From positions 6,510,001 to 6,574,000 of the forward strand of contig AP026542.1 of assembly GCA_026075535.2 (NCBI GenBank): a stretch of DNA of 64,000 nucleotides, given 5' to 3'. This DNA comes from Tricholoma matsutake. Its lineage: Eukaryota > Basidiomycota > Agaricomycetes > Agaricales > Tricholomataceae. Under the pieces are notes generated by a model. The model was not told the origin of the DNA. It saw nothing but the letters and a program-made list of their open reading frames with translations, and did not search any database. Both the position numbers and the translations under genes were made by a program. Positions 43,332-54,714 of this stretch are shown here, one piece after another. The number at the start of each line of letters is the position of its first letter. Within the stretch, counting starts at the first letter, position 1.

Positions 43332-44090
43332 AGCCCCTCCCCCCAAAATAGGATGTGAGGGTTCATTTGGTCCACAGGATGTGCTGGGAGGCATGTGCAG
43401 GATACTCCCAAGGTAGACCAGTGCTCGCTTGGTGATGACTCAGGGCAACAAACTGACTCAGCACCTGCCATGACCACTGCTGCAAGCAACCACTTGTAGG
43501 GTGGATAGGGGGAACAGCTTGGGTAGCAAGAAGGACTGGGAGGAGAATGACAGCAAGAGAACAAGGTGACTGGCCAACATCCATTGATGGAACAGTGGGA
43601 CGACAATGGAGACAACAGTGCCCAACACTCTTGAACCCCTCCCTGGCTTTCAGCGAGGGAGGTCAAATAAATTTCTTATAATTCATGTCGTAGCTACATG
43701 AAGTTGGTCAAATAGTATTGCTCCCAGACCTCTCAGATCAGATGCGGACACTTGTGGGACTGGTGGTGGCGGCGGTGGCACTCGTGGCATTTTTGGCATT
43801 TTCCAATACCCAGATGTTCTCAGGAAGGATGGGACTCGTGGGAATCTCCAATAGATTTTCCAAGGCTTCAGGATCAGCTATACACTCTGTGCCACACATT
43901 TTAGGATTTTTCTTGATTTATTTTATTTTTCAGATTTTCCACATTCAATCAAAAACACGTGGGACAAGAATTTCTGAAAACCCGGAACCTGATCCGGTCC
44001 CAATCCGGTCCGTTGTATATTTTACATCGGAATAAAAAGCCTCTATTCTCTTGCTCTCTTCTTGTCTGCCTCCTAGTAACAGCACCTGAT
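43332..44090. other. intergenic, including the arrestin upstream region
   Basis: The part nearest the LTR (to about 43660) looks like element leader or another decayed repeat. The rest is probable promoter and 5' untranslated sequence of the arrestin gene. No gene is supported. Confidence 0.35.
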
Positions 44091-46611
44091 ATGACGGATG
44101 AAGCGAACAAAAATCCACTGACCATCAGGCTGACCGAATCTGCCGTCTTTCTTAGATCAGACGGAACAAGCAGACAACCCCATGATGATTCACGTCCTTC
44201 GATGCTTCGTGGTCTACTTATTTTGGAGTTGGCAAAACCAACGAAAATATCAAGTATCGAACTTGAATTAGTAGCAAGTGCTGTAGCATCATGGCCGGAA
44301 GGTATGTCAGAGAATCCTGCACTCGCCTGTGATAACAATGTGCTAGGCATTGGCGCGCGCCGCCTCGAAATTACAGAAGAGCGTAAGGTTTTCCATGCTT
44401 CGACGGTTTTCTTTCGGGCAGGTAACACGGACGTTCGTCGCAATGCTTCTATCGGACCTGGAGCTGCTTATTACCATGACAAGGTATGGGCGGACCAACA
44501 TACTGCCAGTACGACTGCAGGTCATGACGCACATTCAACTCGCACTCGATATGCAGAGAGACGTCTAAGTGTGGACAATTCTTTCTTTCAGCGCATCCCT
44601 TTGTCCCATGAAGAGTTTCCGATTGCTCCTACTCCACCATATTCTCCCCCTGCTACACAACCTTCATCACCATTACTGCCATCAGATCCGGAAATAATGG
44701 AAAACCATCCGTCGCAGTCCCTGGGGGAATTTCCAGACCTCGTCGATTCTGACCTCCGGACTTCAAGTCGTCAGTCACTCTGCCTATCAAAGCTTCCTCA
44801 TGACTTAGTATCCATTTCCAGGTAGTTCGACCGGCCGGTCTCTAACAAGGTCTCCGCCCAGCATCCACTCAGTCCATCCCGAGCTTCTTTCTCGTCGACT
44901 TAGTTTTGAAGATATTCCTGAGAACCAGCCTAGCACCCCTGGTACTCCTAGACAGTCTCGCATGCCATTCCGCTCGACATCGCACCCACCTACTCCATCA
45001 ATTGCCAGTCCAGACGATAATCGTGGGAGAAGCTCACGCTTGAGTATTTCTTCGGCCCTCGCTGACACTATTCAGCCCAACTTCAGTAGAAAGCATAGGT
45101 TTGCTGAATCGCGTGAATCCTCACATGAAGATGATAGCAGCCATTTACGCCGGGGTAGACCTCAGGAAAAGGGGAAGAGCGTCGACGAGATGACTACCTC
45201 CATTGTTCGGTCTCGAGGATCAAAGGACCAATCTACTTTCAAGAAGATTGGAGCACTATTTAAGCTGGATCACAACGACAACCAAGCAGACGACCAATGG
45301 AAGGAATTTAAGAAAGGTACTAGGATGCTTACTCTTCGACTCTTTTATATTTACCTTTCATATGTTCAGGAACATATACTTATCCAATATCTTATGCGAT
45401 ACCTGCCAACTCTGCTCCTACGTTACTATGCCCTCACGGCTCAGTCACCTGGCGTCTCAGAGCTATTGTACATCGCCCAGGAGCCTTCACACCTAAATTT
45501 GGTGCAACTCGCGAAGTCCTCGTCATAAACGGCCCGGCCGAGGGCCACAATGAGGATGTCGAAAATATTGTGGTAGAACGCCACTGGGACCAGCAATTGC
45601 AATACCTTATATCCGTATCCGGGCGCAGCTTTTACATTGGTGGATGTCTTCCAATAATGTTCACATTTATGCCTCTTGCAAAGGTAAAAATTCATCAGAT
45701 CCATGTATTTATTGAAGGTGCGGTGGTCTGCTCTCTCTCACTTACTTGCCAACTTGCCCTCTGTGTTTTGTTTGTCTCGTTTTGCAGAACGGGTTGATTA
45801 TTGTACTCAAATGAAACGAATTGCCCACACCGATCCCTTGACACGTATAGAACTCCTAACTCTAAAGGACACTGGAAAGGTACCACGGCCCATTCTGCCT
45901 CTCGACTCAGACGATTCGGATGTATTCAAGAATTCGCCTCTGTGTGCGCTCACGCAGCCAGAAGATGACCTTTCAGAGTTTGCTGCAACATACCTAGGCC
46001 CTGGTCCTTGGACGTTAACATCGAACCTGCAACTACCCACTTCCTGTCGCAGAATGCATATGACAAATAAAAACAGGAAGAGTAGCATACTGATCACCCA
46101 TCTCCTGAAATGTGTTATCAGAGTTGAGCGTGGTGATGTGCATGTCGATGGGAAATTAGGAAAACGTAGGCTATTTGATATCACCGCCCAAATTCCCATT
46201 CAGATTCTTTCTGTGGGTCCATTCTTGCTTTCCATCTTCTTGAGTGGGTTTCCTCATTCTGTATGTTAGTGTCGGTGCAACCCCGAATGGACTTCACTAC
46301 CTTCGTATCTCGAGTCGTTCGATGATGGCTTCAGCATTACGCCGAGATGTCCTTGCGAACTCGCCCATGGCGGGGGCAACAAAGTTCCCGGAACTACTGC
46401 GGGAGTCCATACACGTCCATCCAACCTGGAAAGTATGACCACCAGACAATCACACACCAGTTCGTCGGGTTGTGAAAGGAGCACGGCTACGACAACGTTG
46501 CCGCAGAATGATTCAATGTTCAATCGAAGCAACCAATACGAGCGACTAATTTCTGGCCAAGAGAGCGAGTTCGGCGAGGCTCCGCCAACGTATACGCCCG
46601 TGCAACTATAG
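44091..46611 (+). CDS. arrestin-domain protein with PPTY motif (ART-type adaptor)
   Basis: Six exons: 44091-44301, 44347-44769, 44822-45316, 45370-45717, 45788-46212, 46270-46611. The arrestin N domain begins near residue 8 (LTIRLTESAVFLRSDG, LRGLLILELAKPTKISSIEL, ARRLEITEERKVFHASTVFF). A long Ser/Pro-rich insert separates it from the C domain (GTYTYPISYAIPA, GSVTWRLRAIVHRPGAF, NIVVERHWDQQLQYLISVSG, CLPIMFTFMPLAKVKI). The last exon ends in EAPPTYTPVQL, a PY motif that binds WW domains of Nedd4/Rsp5 ubiquitin ligases. Such arrestins bring the ligase to plasma-membrane transporters and so trigger endocytosis. The first intron is 45 nt and has no stop, so retention would keep the frame. Confidence 0.88.
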
Positions 46612-46892
46612 CCACCCATTAATCGCACTTTCAACAGCTTCATTTTTATTGTTCCTACTTACGTATACCGAACTGAAACTTCATTCAAATCATCGCCGTG
46701 AAATCTATGGATCTGGCCAGTTCTCGTTAGCCACATAACACAGAGCAGACAGCTTACTTATGAAGATATGAAAAAGAATGGAATTCCCGAGGGTTAGATG
46801 GAGTGCAGGAACATTATAGGATACATGGATCTAAATGGGATATTGCCAGATAACTTGGTATTAGTCTATGGGCTGCAAAAAGCAAATTGATT
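46612..46892. other. convergent intergenic spacer
   Basis: 281 bp between the arrestin and Tim22 stop codons, AT-rich, presumably holding both 3' ends. Confidence 0.4.
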
Positions 46893-47616
46893 TTAGTCTT
46901 CCCTAAAATAAACGATCAATCTGCTGAGATAGTAAATACAGCAAACCACTAACTCTGGGGTTTCTCGACGCAGAAAGAACATGTCGATGGCGGCAGAGAA
47001 TGCCGCAAACGCGAGTCCACCTCCAAAAGCTGCTTTTGGCCCTGAATTACGGGCGAGGACTCCACCGGCTAAAAAGCCTGACGCGACAGAGTTATATATG
47101 TCGTTCTTTGCACGATACTAGGAATGTGGATAAATAAGTGACAGAAATGTTGGAATTCAGCGACGAACCGATTCAATGACGCACTCGATACCTGCGAACA
47201 GCGCCCCGACTTTTCCAAACCCTTTACCAGTAGACCACATCCCCTTTCCCATATCCTTAAATATCTCTCTTGCTTTTTGCGTCGTGTTTAGATTAGCCTG
47301 GGTCCTCTGTCGAAGAAATGGATCCTCGTATGCAAATGAAGCAGACATTAGGGAGAAGAAAGCCCCGAAACCAAATCCTGAGTGCCATGATCATGATATG
47401 TCGTTCAGAGAGACCGCATCGGTCTAACGCACCAACGCTGCCAGCCATGACTGTTTTTAACGCACAGGATTCCATGGCTGTCGCTGCATACCCTTCCCAC
47501 TTCTTGGTTTGCTGAAGAACTGCACGGTCTTCGTCAGTAAATCCTGGTGGAAGAGGTTCCTTCCCTGGGGCATATATTGGCACCTGGTGAGGGTGCCTTT
47601 GAAAGCCTCCATTCAT
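46893..47616 (-). CDS. TIM22: mitochondrial inner membrane translocase Tim22
   Basis: Three exons on the minus strand: 47433-47616, 47169-47377, 46893-47117, giving about 205 residues, the usual length. The Tim17/22/23 family signature is clear: [58 protein letters not shown] and [20 protein letters not shown], then a Gly/Ala-rich helix ([10 protein letters not shown]). Tim22 is the channel of the carrier translocase that inserts multi-spanning proteins into the mitochondrial inner membrane. The C terminus after DMFFLRRE is less certain, because the last residues could be altered by an unseen intron. Confidence 0.9.
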
Positions 47617-47814
47617 AATGGTTCTCGTGTGTGATCCCTAGAAGTTGAGGCCGGTGAACAATTGCCGTCAAGCGATTTTGTTAAGCAACTCCTTGTGGTC
47701 ATCACTTCCCGCGGCTACCGTTAGATCTCCGTTTCTTATATCTGGTCTTTGACAGCACCCTAGTTTCAAGACGCTCCTTCGCCTTTACGATTCTTCTTTC
47801 TCTGATTCTAAATC

Positions 47815-50800
47815 ATGTCGGCCATTACAGATCAACTCATAAACCCCAACGCTCGGACGCTGGCGCCCCTGGCTGTTGCAACTCAAGTTGGGCTTATGAC
47901 TGGTGTCTCTGTGAGTCTTACCACCGTTACTATTTTCTAGCCATTCAATTTCGACACGTTCCTTTCACAGATCTTCACAATACTTGTGTTCAATATCTTA
48001 CGTCCAAGAAACAAGGTCATTGCGTTGCATTCACTCTGATTTCTGTTAACATACCACGCTCCCAGATTATCTATGAACCTAAAGTCAAGTATCACGTTGG
48101 TAACAAGCCTCCTCCCCGAATTTCTGATTCACACTTCGGCTGGCTTCCTCCTCTAATCCACACTAAAGAGTCGGAACTCTTGGATAAAATTGGTCTTGAT
48201 GCCGTCGCTTTTCTTCGCTTCGCCCGCCTCATGCGCTGGCTCTTCAGTGGCATTGCATTACTCACATGCTGTGTTCTCATTCCCATCAATATCACCTACA
48301 ATCTTCGACACGTTGACTCAAAAAATAGAGATTTTCTCAGCATGCTGACTATCCGTGATGTTTCCGGGAATTTGCTCTATGCGCATGTTGCAGTCACCTA
48401 TCTCATCACATTCCTGACCATGTTCTGCGTCCACGTGCACTGGAAAGAGATGGTCCGACTTCGTCACACCTGGTTTCGTTCTCCGGAATATTTGGAGTCC
48501 TTCTACGCACGAACGCTTCAGATTTTACACGTCCCAAAGAAGAATCAGAGTGACGAGGGTATAAAAGCATTATTCGGTACGGTGAAGGTACCATATCCAA
48601 CAACAAGCGTGCACATTGGTCGCAAAGTTGGCAAACTGCCAGATCTGATCGAATATCACAATACGACGGTGCGCGAGTTGGAAGCTGTTCTCGTAAAGTA
48701 TCTTAAAGGGGGAAAGTTGAGCCGCAAACGTCCTACTATACGGATCGGGAGCACGTGCGGCTGTGGGGGTACAAGGAAGGATGCAATCGAATTCTATACG
48801 TGAGCATCTTCTTCCCGTCTTAACTCATGAAGTTGCAATCTTACTCACCCGACTTGCAGAGCTAAACTCAAGCGCACCGAAGCAGCTATAGAGGAATATC
48901 GCAGACAAATTGATACTCGCAAGGCCGAGAACTATGGATTTGCTAGCATGGCCGCTGTCCCTTATGCCCACATCGTGGCGAACATGCTGAAAGGAAAACA
49001 TCCTAAAGGTGCAACCATTGAACCTGCTCCGAATCCTAAAGACATTGTATGTCCAACTCTTTTATCAGACTCCCAAGTGACGCGTACCGGTGTAGATTTG
49101 GAACAACATGAATAAGTCTGATGGAGAACTTGCACGGAAACGATTGCTGGGTTTCATGTGGCTAGCTGTCGTGTGTTTCTTCAATACTATTCCTGTCTTT
49201 ATTATCTCGATTCTGGCCAATCTCGATTCGGTACGCTGACCCCTACCCATTTTTATGGCAGATTTCCTTATTCACCTGCAGATTCGTGCGTACGTTCCAT
49301 TTTTAGATGCGTGGGCTAGCGTGTCCCCCAAGTCATTTTCCTTTATCTCTGGTGTGCTACCTCCTGCAGTTTCGGGGCTATTTGGATTCTTTCTTCCTAT
49401 CATCATGCGCTGGCTAACCCAAGTAAGTCAATTCCTCTATTACACCAGTTAACTGAGAATATCTGCATCTAGTACATGGGTGTTTTGACACACTCCAAAC
49501 TGGATCGAGCGGTCATCGCTCGCTATTTCTCATTTTTGGTCATCAGTCAGCTTGTGATATTCACCTTGATCGGTGTCATCTTCAGTCAGTAAAACTAATG
49601 TCAGCCGGAGCCTTTCCATATTGATTAACTGACCGGCTCCTTTAGATTCGGGCAAGGAGATCATAGTACAAATCGGTCAAAAAGCGAGCTTCGGGGAAAT
49701 AATGAACCACCTCCACAGTGAGTGATATCACGAAGTCTGAATCTCCTCGACAGAAGCAAATTGTTTACAGCTCTCCCGGATACCATCAATCGAACATACA
49801 TTAATCAAGCATCATTTTGGTTGACTTTCTTCCCGTACGTTTGTCCTGAGCGTGTGCGCATAGTGTAGTTGAACAATGAGTACAGGCTGCGAGGATTCCT
49901 TATCATCTTTGATCTAGCACAGATCATCAACCTGGTTTGGGTATCAATCAAGACTCGGTTTGCCGTTCCATGCCCTTGTTCAATATATATGCTCACCTGC
50001 AAACCATTCAGTATATTTGGCAGGACACCACGTGACATCAGGGAATGGACGCAGCCTCCTGACTTCGAGTATGCAATTTACTAGTGAGTTGTCATCCCAT
50101 TCGCCTTAACATCGAACTGATTATTCATAGCTCAAATCTTGTAAGCAAACCTGATCAATCTCCCTGTCTGTCGCTGACGTTACGGGTTTCGCCATCAGTT
50201 ATTCATGGGTGCTGTGGGCTTCGTTTTCGCACCTCTTGCTCCACTAGTTGCCGTCGCGGCAGCGATCGTACTCTGGACCTTTTCCTGGGTGTATAAGTAC
50301 CAGCTGATGTTCGTGTTTATATCAAAAGTGGAATCCGGTGGGGTAAGTGAACTTATCTTCAAGACATATCGGATGTCCTTCACTCCTCATCAATCTGTCC
50401 TCACAGAGGGTTTGGAATGTTGTCATCAACCGATTACTTTTTTCTGTTGCTTTGATGCAAGCGTTAATGATACTTAGTATGTGGCCGATTGCTTGTCCAT
50501 GCATACCTCATTGACTGTCTGTTCCGTCCAGCTATTGGCCTTCAATATAAGTTCCGGTCACTTCAATGGCTTTCCACTGTTCCCCCTGTTCTTTTGGTCG
50601 TGGGCTTCAAAATCTACATCAATCGTGTCTTCCTCCCCGCTTTCCATTTCTACATGCCGACGGAAGAAGAAATTAGGCTGGCCAAAGTCCATTCAGAACG
50701 TGCTGACAATCGGAGTAACAAACTGGAAAAGCGCTTTGGACATCCCGTGCTCGTCACAGAATTGTTCACCCCGATGTTGCATGCGAACATGATGCCTCTA

Positions 50801-51528
50801 TTGAGTCAAGTGTATCATGGCAAGCTTGGCCAGGATGAGGCGAAGCTGAATGGCCAAAAACTGGAAGCACAAGTTGTCCCAGGCGGTATCAAGATTGCAG
50901 CCATTACTCAGGTCCGCATTTTCCGTACTGTTTCTAGGCTTCACTCCCTGACATCCTGCCCTTATGCATGCAGAACGATCTAGAATATGATCCTGCTCTC
51001 TATAGACGGGACAGAGGGGAATTGGACTGGGATGCTCGTTCTACTGCATCTACAGCCATGTTTGACTCACCAATATCACATCTGGGCAAATCTCAGTATT
51101 ATGCGAGCAACACATCGCTTGCGCGTCTCACTGGCTATGATCGCTATCTCGCCGGTGGGGCACAACACTCACAATCCGACATTGAACTGTCGAAGATGGA
51201 CTCTATTCAGGAACCGCTGCTCAACCCGCAGTCGTCCGACTACTTTCAGCACCAGGCACGCGCATCGCAACAGTCGTTTTCACCTTCAATACCGCCATCT
51301 ATCAGTCAGGATTATCCATTGGGGGGTGGCAGGGAAGCGCCTATACATAGACCCCAGGAGGGAAGCTATTCGCTCTACGGGTCGGAAAATAATAGTCCGG
51401 CATATTCCCCGGTGCCCCAGTATGACCAAGTGCTAACTTCCTCCCCCACACAACGATATCCCTATCCTTATCATCCTCGACAGAACAGCACCAGTAATCT
51501 AGCCGGACGCGGGGCATATGGTAGATGA
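47815..51528 (+). CDS. CSC1/OSCA-type (DUF221) calcium-permeable channel
   Basis: Sixteen exons starting at the ATG at 47815 and ending at 51528; all junctions are GT-AG and in frame. Exon bounds include 47815-47910, 47971-48015, 48066-48799, 48860-49046, 49096-49230, 49282-49422, 49473-49583, 50532-50911 and 50974-51528. Exon 12 (50131-50140) is only 10 nt. The protein has N-terminal helices (LAVATQVGLMTGVS, IFTILVFNILRPRNK), the cytosolic loop with its RNA-recognition-like fold, and the core helices with FIISILANLDSIRAYVPFL and FFLPIIMRWLTQYMGV. The signature GRTPRDIREWTQPPDFEYAI is also present. A long polar Ser/Pro-rich tail follows. Family members are osmosensitive or mechanosensitive cation channels of the plasma membrane. 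About 1,000 residues fits the family. Confidence 0.9.
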
Positions 51529-51856
51529 ATAGGACTCATCGGCATCTTTGGACACCGATTGGCTTGCCATAGCTATCTGATAATATTGCTTATTGTATGT
51601 ATGTTAATGCCCTTAGAAGCTGTATCTTTGGAGATGTGCTGCGGTACACCTATTCTTGCATTCCTGACATCTATCTATATTGGGGAAGTAAAGAAGTATT
51701 GGGTCTCTTTCCATCCTCAAACAGAACAAAATGCCAAGTGTTAGTAAAACAAAAGCTCAAAAAGGGTGTGTAACATATGAAGAGACCTAGGTGGTAAGGT
51801 CAAGTACAAGACACTTCACCAAGTGGTACTCCTGGAGATACATAACGTCGACGCCA
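51529..51856. other. convergent intergenic spacer
   Basis: 328 bp between two convergent stop codons; no gene seen. Confidence 0.4.
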
Positions 51857-53480
51857 TTAGACCGGTGCTTTCCGGGTTCTAGCCACCCGCCGTTTCACCT
51901 GCTTTTGCTGAGTTGGAACAGTCGGTGCTGGAGCGTTAGATGCGGCCTTGCTTTTGGTGCGTCGGGAGTGACTTGGAATATACTGACGAATGTCCTTCGG
52001 TGACATGCCAAGGTTAGAGATGAGGTCGTGCTGGTCAGCATTGCAGCTTCCCTTAGTGTCTCCTTGATATTGACGCTGGTTCACCATACTCTCAATCTCC
52101 TGTGACGATCGTTTCCTCTTGCCTTTCTCCATAGGCGACTTTCTGGGTGAGGGAGGAGCAGGATCCCTTGTGCTTTTCTTAAGCCCTTCCGATCGTGCGC
52201 GCGGACTATATCGCGACTGCCCTTCATCATCGGAATCTTCGTCACGTCGTCGTTTGATGTTCCGCACGTTCTTTGTACTGCAATTATCAAACAAGTTATT
52301 CATAATTACATAACGAGAAGAATACGAAAACACTAACAGGCCCTCGCCCTCTATGGAAGGTGCAATCCTAGAACCAGCTTCGATGTCTCTGTGAAATACA
52401 AGCACTCAGAAACTGTTCACTCCTGCTCCAATTAGACGTACAATTGTATTCTAGGGGGTAGACGTTCATGTTGATCGAAAGCTCGATGTGCTTGTGGAGT
52501 GTTTGTGACTTGATCAGCTATATCGATACTATAATTGCAAATTTTTATGTCAGAATCACCGTATTAACAGGAGTAATTGATAAAGAAAGGGAAAATACGG
52601 ACGCTTCATCATGATGGCTGTCTTGTACCTCCAGATCCTCTTCATCGCTGGTCGAAACCTCCACCCCTTCATACATATTCCTGACGAGTATCTGACCGGA
52701 CCATACTTCTTCGTAAGTCCACCGCGGATTCGTCGGGGTCCAGTGTGACAAGTAATCTTCCATGCGCGCGCACATCGCGCGCTCGGCCTGAAGAAGCCCG
52801 CGCAAGTCACTCGCTTTGATGCGGAGTTTGGCGGCGATAATGCGCAACTTAGTGATCTTGTCCAAGGTTTGTTTGTCGATTCGGTCAATGTCCGCCATCA
52901 TCTCGACAGTCCGCTGTAGGAGGACCGGGTCTGCTTCGGGTTCCGGCGTTCCAGATACGGAACTTTCTGGTGTCGCGAAGATATCGTAGATATCGGTGGT
53001 TTCAGCTGATGGAGATCGGGAGCGTACGTCTTCTGCCCTAGAGTCGATATCTAATAAGATACTTTAATATGGCTCAGCTTTGGGTGTATATATAAATCGG
53101 TATATACCGCCAACAGGATAAGCACCGGTCGGGTTGGAGAAGTTGTCAGATGGGGCGATGAAGGCTTGACCATCGCTATTGACAGCTGAGAACTTATGGG
53201 AGTTCGAACGACTTGAAGCAAGATCATCATTGTTCGGAGATGCAAAACTTTTGGTACGGGTGTCACTGTATTAAAAATCATACGGTAAGGAAGATATTCA
53301 CTGTTTTTTCTGGCGTTCGAGCAGGAGTTCTATTATTGTATCATTCTTCAGGTTGGCCTTAATGTGATTTTCCTTCAAAGACTAGACGTGAGAGAATGCG
53401 GACAGGGTTGAACTGGTAAATACCTTTGCGAGCTTTTGCAAAACAGTACGGGGCAAGTTGCGAAGAGTCGTAGTATCCAT
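51857..53480 (-). CDS. SAP-like domain / coiled-coil nuclear protein (unknown)
   Basis: Seven exons on the minus strand fit together: 53424-53480, 53302-53372, 53108-53247, 52603-53050, 52442-52528, 52338-52388, 51857-52277. The N terminus reads LRNLPRTVLQKLAKENHIKA followed by NLKNDTIIELLLERQ, the helix-turn-helix pattern of SAP DNA-binding motifs. A Ser/Asp-rich linker leads to a coiled coil (KITKLRIIAAKLRIKASDLR) and a segment with WTPTNPRWTYEEVW. The C terminus is basic (IKRRRDEDSDDEGQS, KRRVARTRKAPV), as in nuclear localisation signals. I do not recognise the family; a chromatin or DNA-linked role is inferred. It is arranged head-to-head with a gene of similar architecture. Confidence 0.7.
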
Positions 53481-53721
53481 GAGAGAGGAGCGGGATGATT
53501 GATAGTGGGCGATATTGCGCGTTGCTGAAGTATATGAAGACAAAGGACAACAGGAGGGCCCTCGGTAACCATCGTCGTTTGGACAAAGGAACGGGAACAA
53601 TTGTTGTGTCCGATGATAATATCACATATTTGTTCTATTGTTCTCCGTAAGGACCTGCGCCACCTGTGTGCTATAGCTTCAAAGCCCAGGGATAATCCGA
53701 CTCTCACCCCGATTCGCAACC
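53481..53721. promoter_or_regulatory. 241-bp bidirectional promoter of the SAP-like pair
   Basis: Only 241 bp separate the two divergent start codons, so the promoters must overlap. This suggests joint expression. No TATA box or clear operator is obvious. Confidence 0.6.
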
Positions 53722-54571
53722 ATGATCTCAAGTCCTTCGCTTCTAGACAAATCCGCGCTCACAAAATTGAAGCGCCCGGCGCTTCAGCAGATAGCTATCG
53801 TATGTTGTGTGCCACTCGTTAACTTCCTTGGCAGTTGATGGTTTCATCAGAGGGAGCGCATCAGAGCGAATGTCAAAAGCGCTGAAATTGTCCGTCTTCT
53901 GCTCCAAAAGCATCCAGAAGGCGTTCCCAGGTACACCCCGAAAGGCGACCCTCTGTTATCTTGCTGAATCTTTAAATTTCACAGCGGTCTGACATCGCAA
54001 CCTTTATCTCTAATCACGCAGCACACAAAGTCGGAAACAAATACACAAGGTGCCTCGGTAGGACCAGCGAGTTGAGTTAATCGATCCATGTCCGTGACGG
54101 TGCTTTCTGAATTAGTATGTCGCAGAGAAGCGCAGAGTTGAACCTGGACCTCGAAGCCATACACCAACCCCCCCTACAGTCAGCGTAATAAGACATCCAG
54201 GAAATAAAGACGTGCGGTTCGTCAAACGACAGTTGACGTGTCTTGTGAATGACGGGATAGCAATTCGGGATGAAGTGGAGGAGACAGAGATGGTACTGGG
54301 GCGTGTCATGTCGGTCGCAAATGAGATTTCAGGCGACCTCAGAGAGATTGCGTGGATCCGGCACAAGATAGAGTCTAATGTGCTGCGTGAACTGAAGCAT
54401 GACAGGACGCTGTGGGATGGAACGCGTGTTATGACTGATCCCAAGGCAAGGAAGAAGTGGGAAGGCTTCCTGAAAGAATTGCAAGCGGAGGAATTAGCGA
54501 AACTGAAACAGATATCAGACGAACTGGATCAAGAACTGAAAGAACAGTACGCACATTTGCCTCATTTGTGA
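53722..54571 (+). CDS. SAP-like domain / coiled-coil protein (unknown), divergent partner
   Basis: Four exons: 53722-53799, 53851-53930, 53985-54057, 54116-54571; about 228 residues. The N terminus (LTKLKRPALQQIAIRERIRA then NVKSAEIVRLLLQKH) has the same spacing as the SAP-like motif of the neighbouring gene, and both genes break this motif with a 51-nt intron at the same codon. After a short linker comes an alpha-helical, charged region (VKRQLTCLVNDGIAIRDEVE, LRELKHDRTLWDGTRVMTDP, LQAEELAKLKQISDELDQEL) predicted to form coiled coil. The TGA at 54569 is taken as the end. Downstream sequence in another frame looks like a Ser-rich basic tail but would need a 28-nt intron. The function is unknown; a complex with the partner is an inference. 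Confidence 0.65.
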
Positions 54572-54714
54572 AGTGTATTTGACAACTGCTAACAGAGCAT
54601 CGTCTGAGTCGACCAGTCAATCTGACAATGAGTCGTCGGGAACATCGCAGAACAGCTATCGAGGGCGAAAGCGAACATCTGACGACCTGGAGGATAGTTG
54701 TACATAGTGGTTTG

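Noticed and set aside
43718..44035. Plus-strand 105-codon frame before the arrestin gene
   Set aside because: It lies in the presumed promoter/5' untranslated region and has no motif; the arrestin start at 44091 is well supported by the domain.
54545..54710. Ser-rich basic C-terminal extension of the plus-strand SAP-like gene
   Set aside because: It would need a 28-nt intron, well below the 44-nt minimum seen elsewhere in the window; the TGA at 54569 is preferred.
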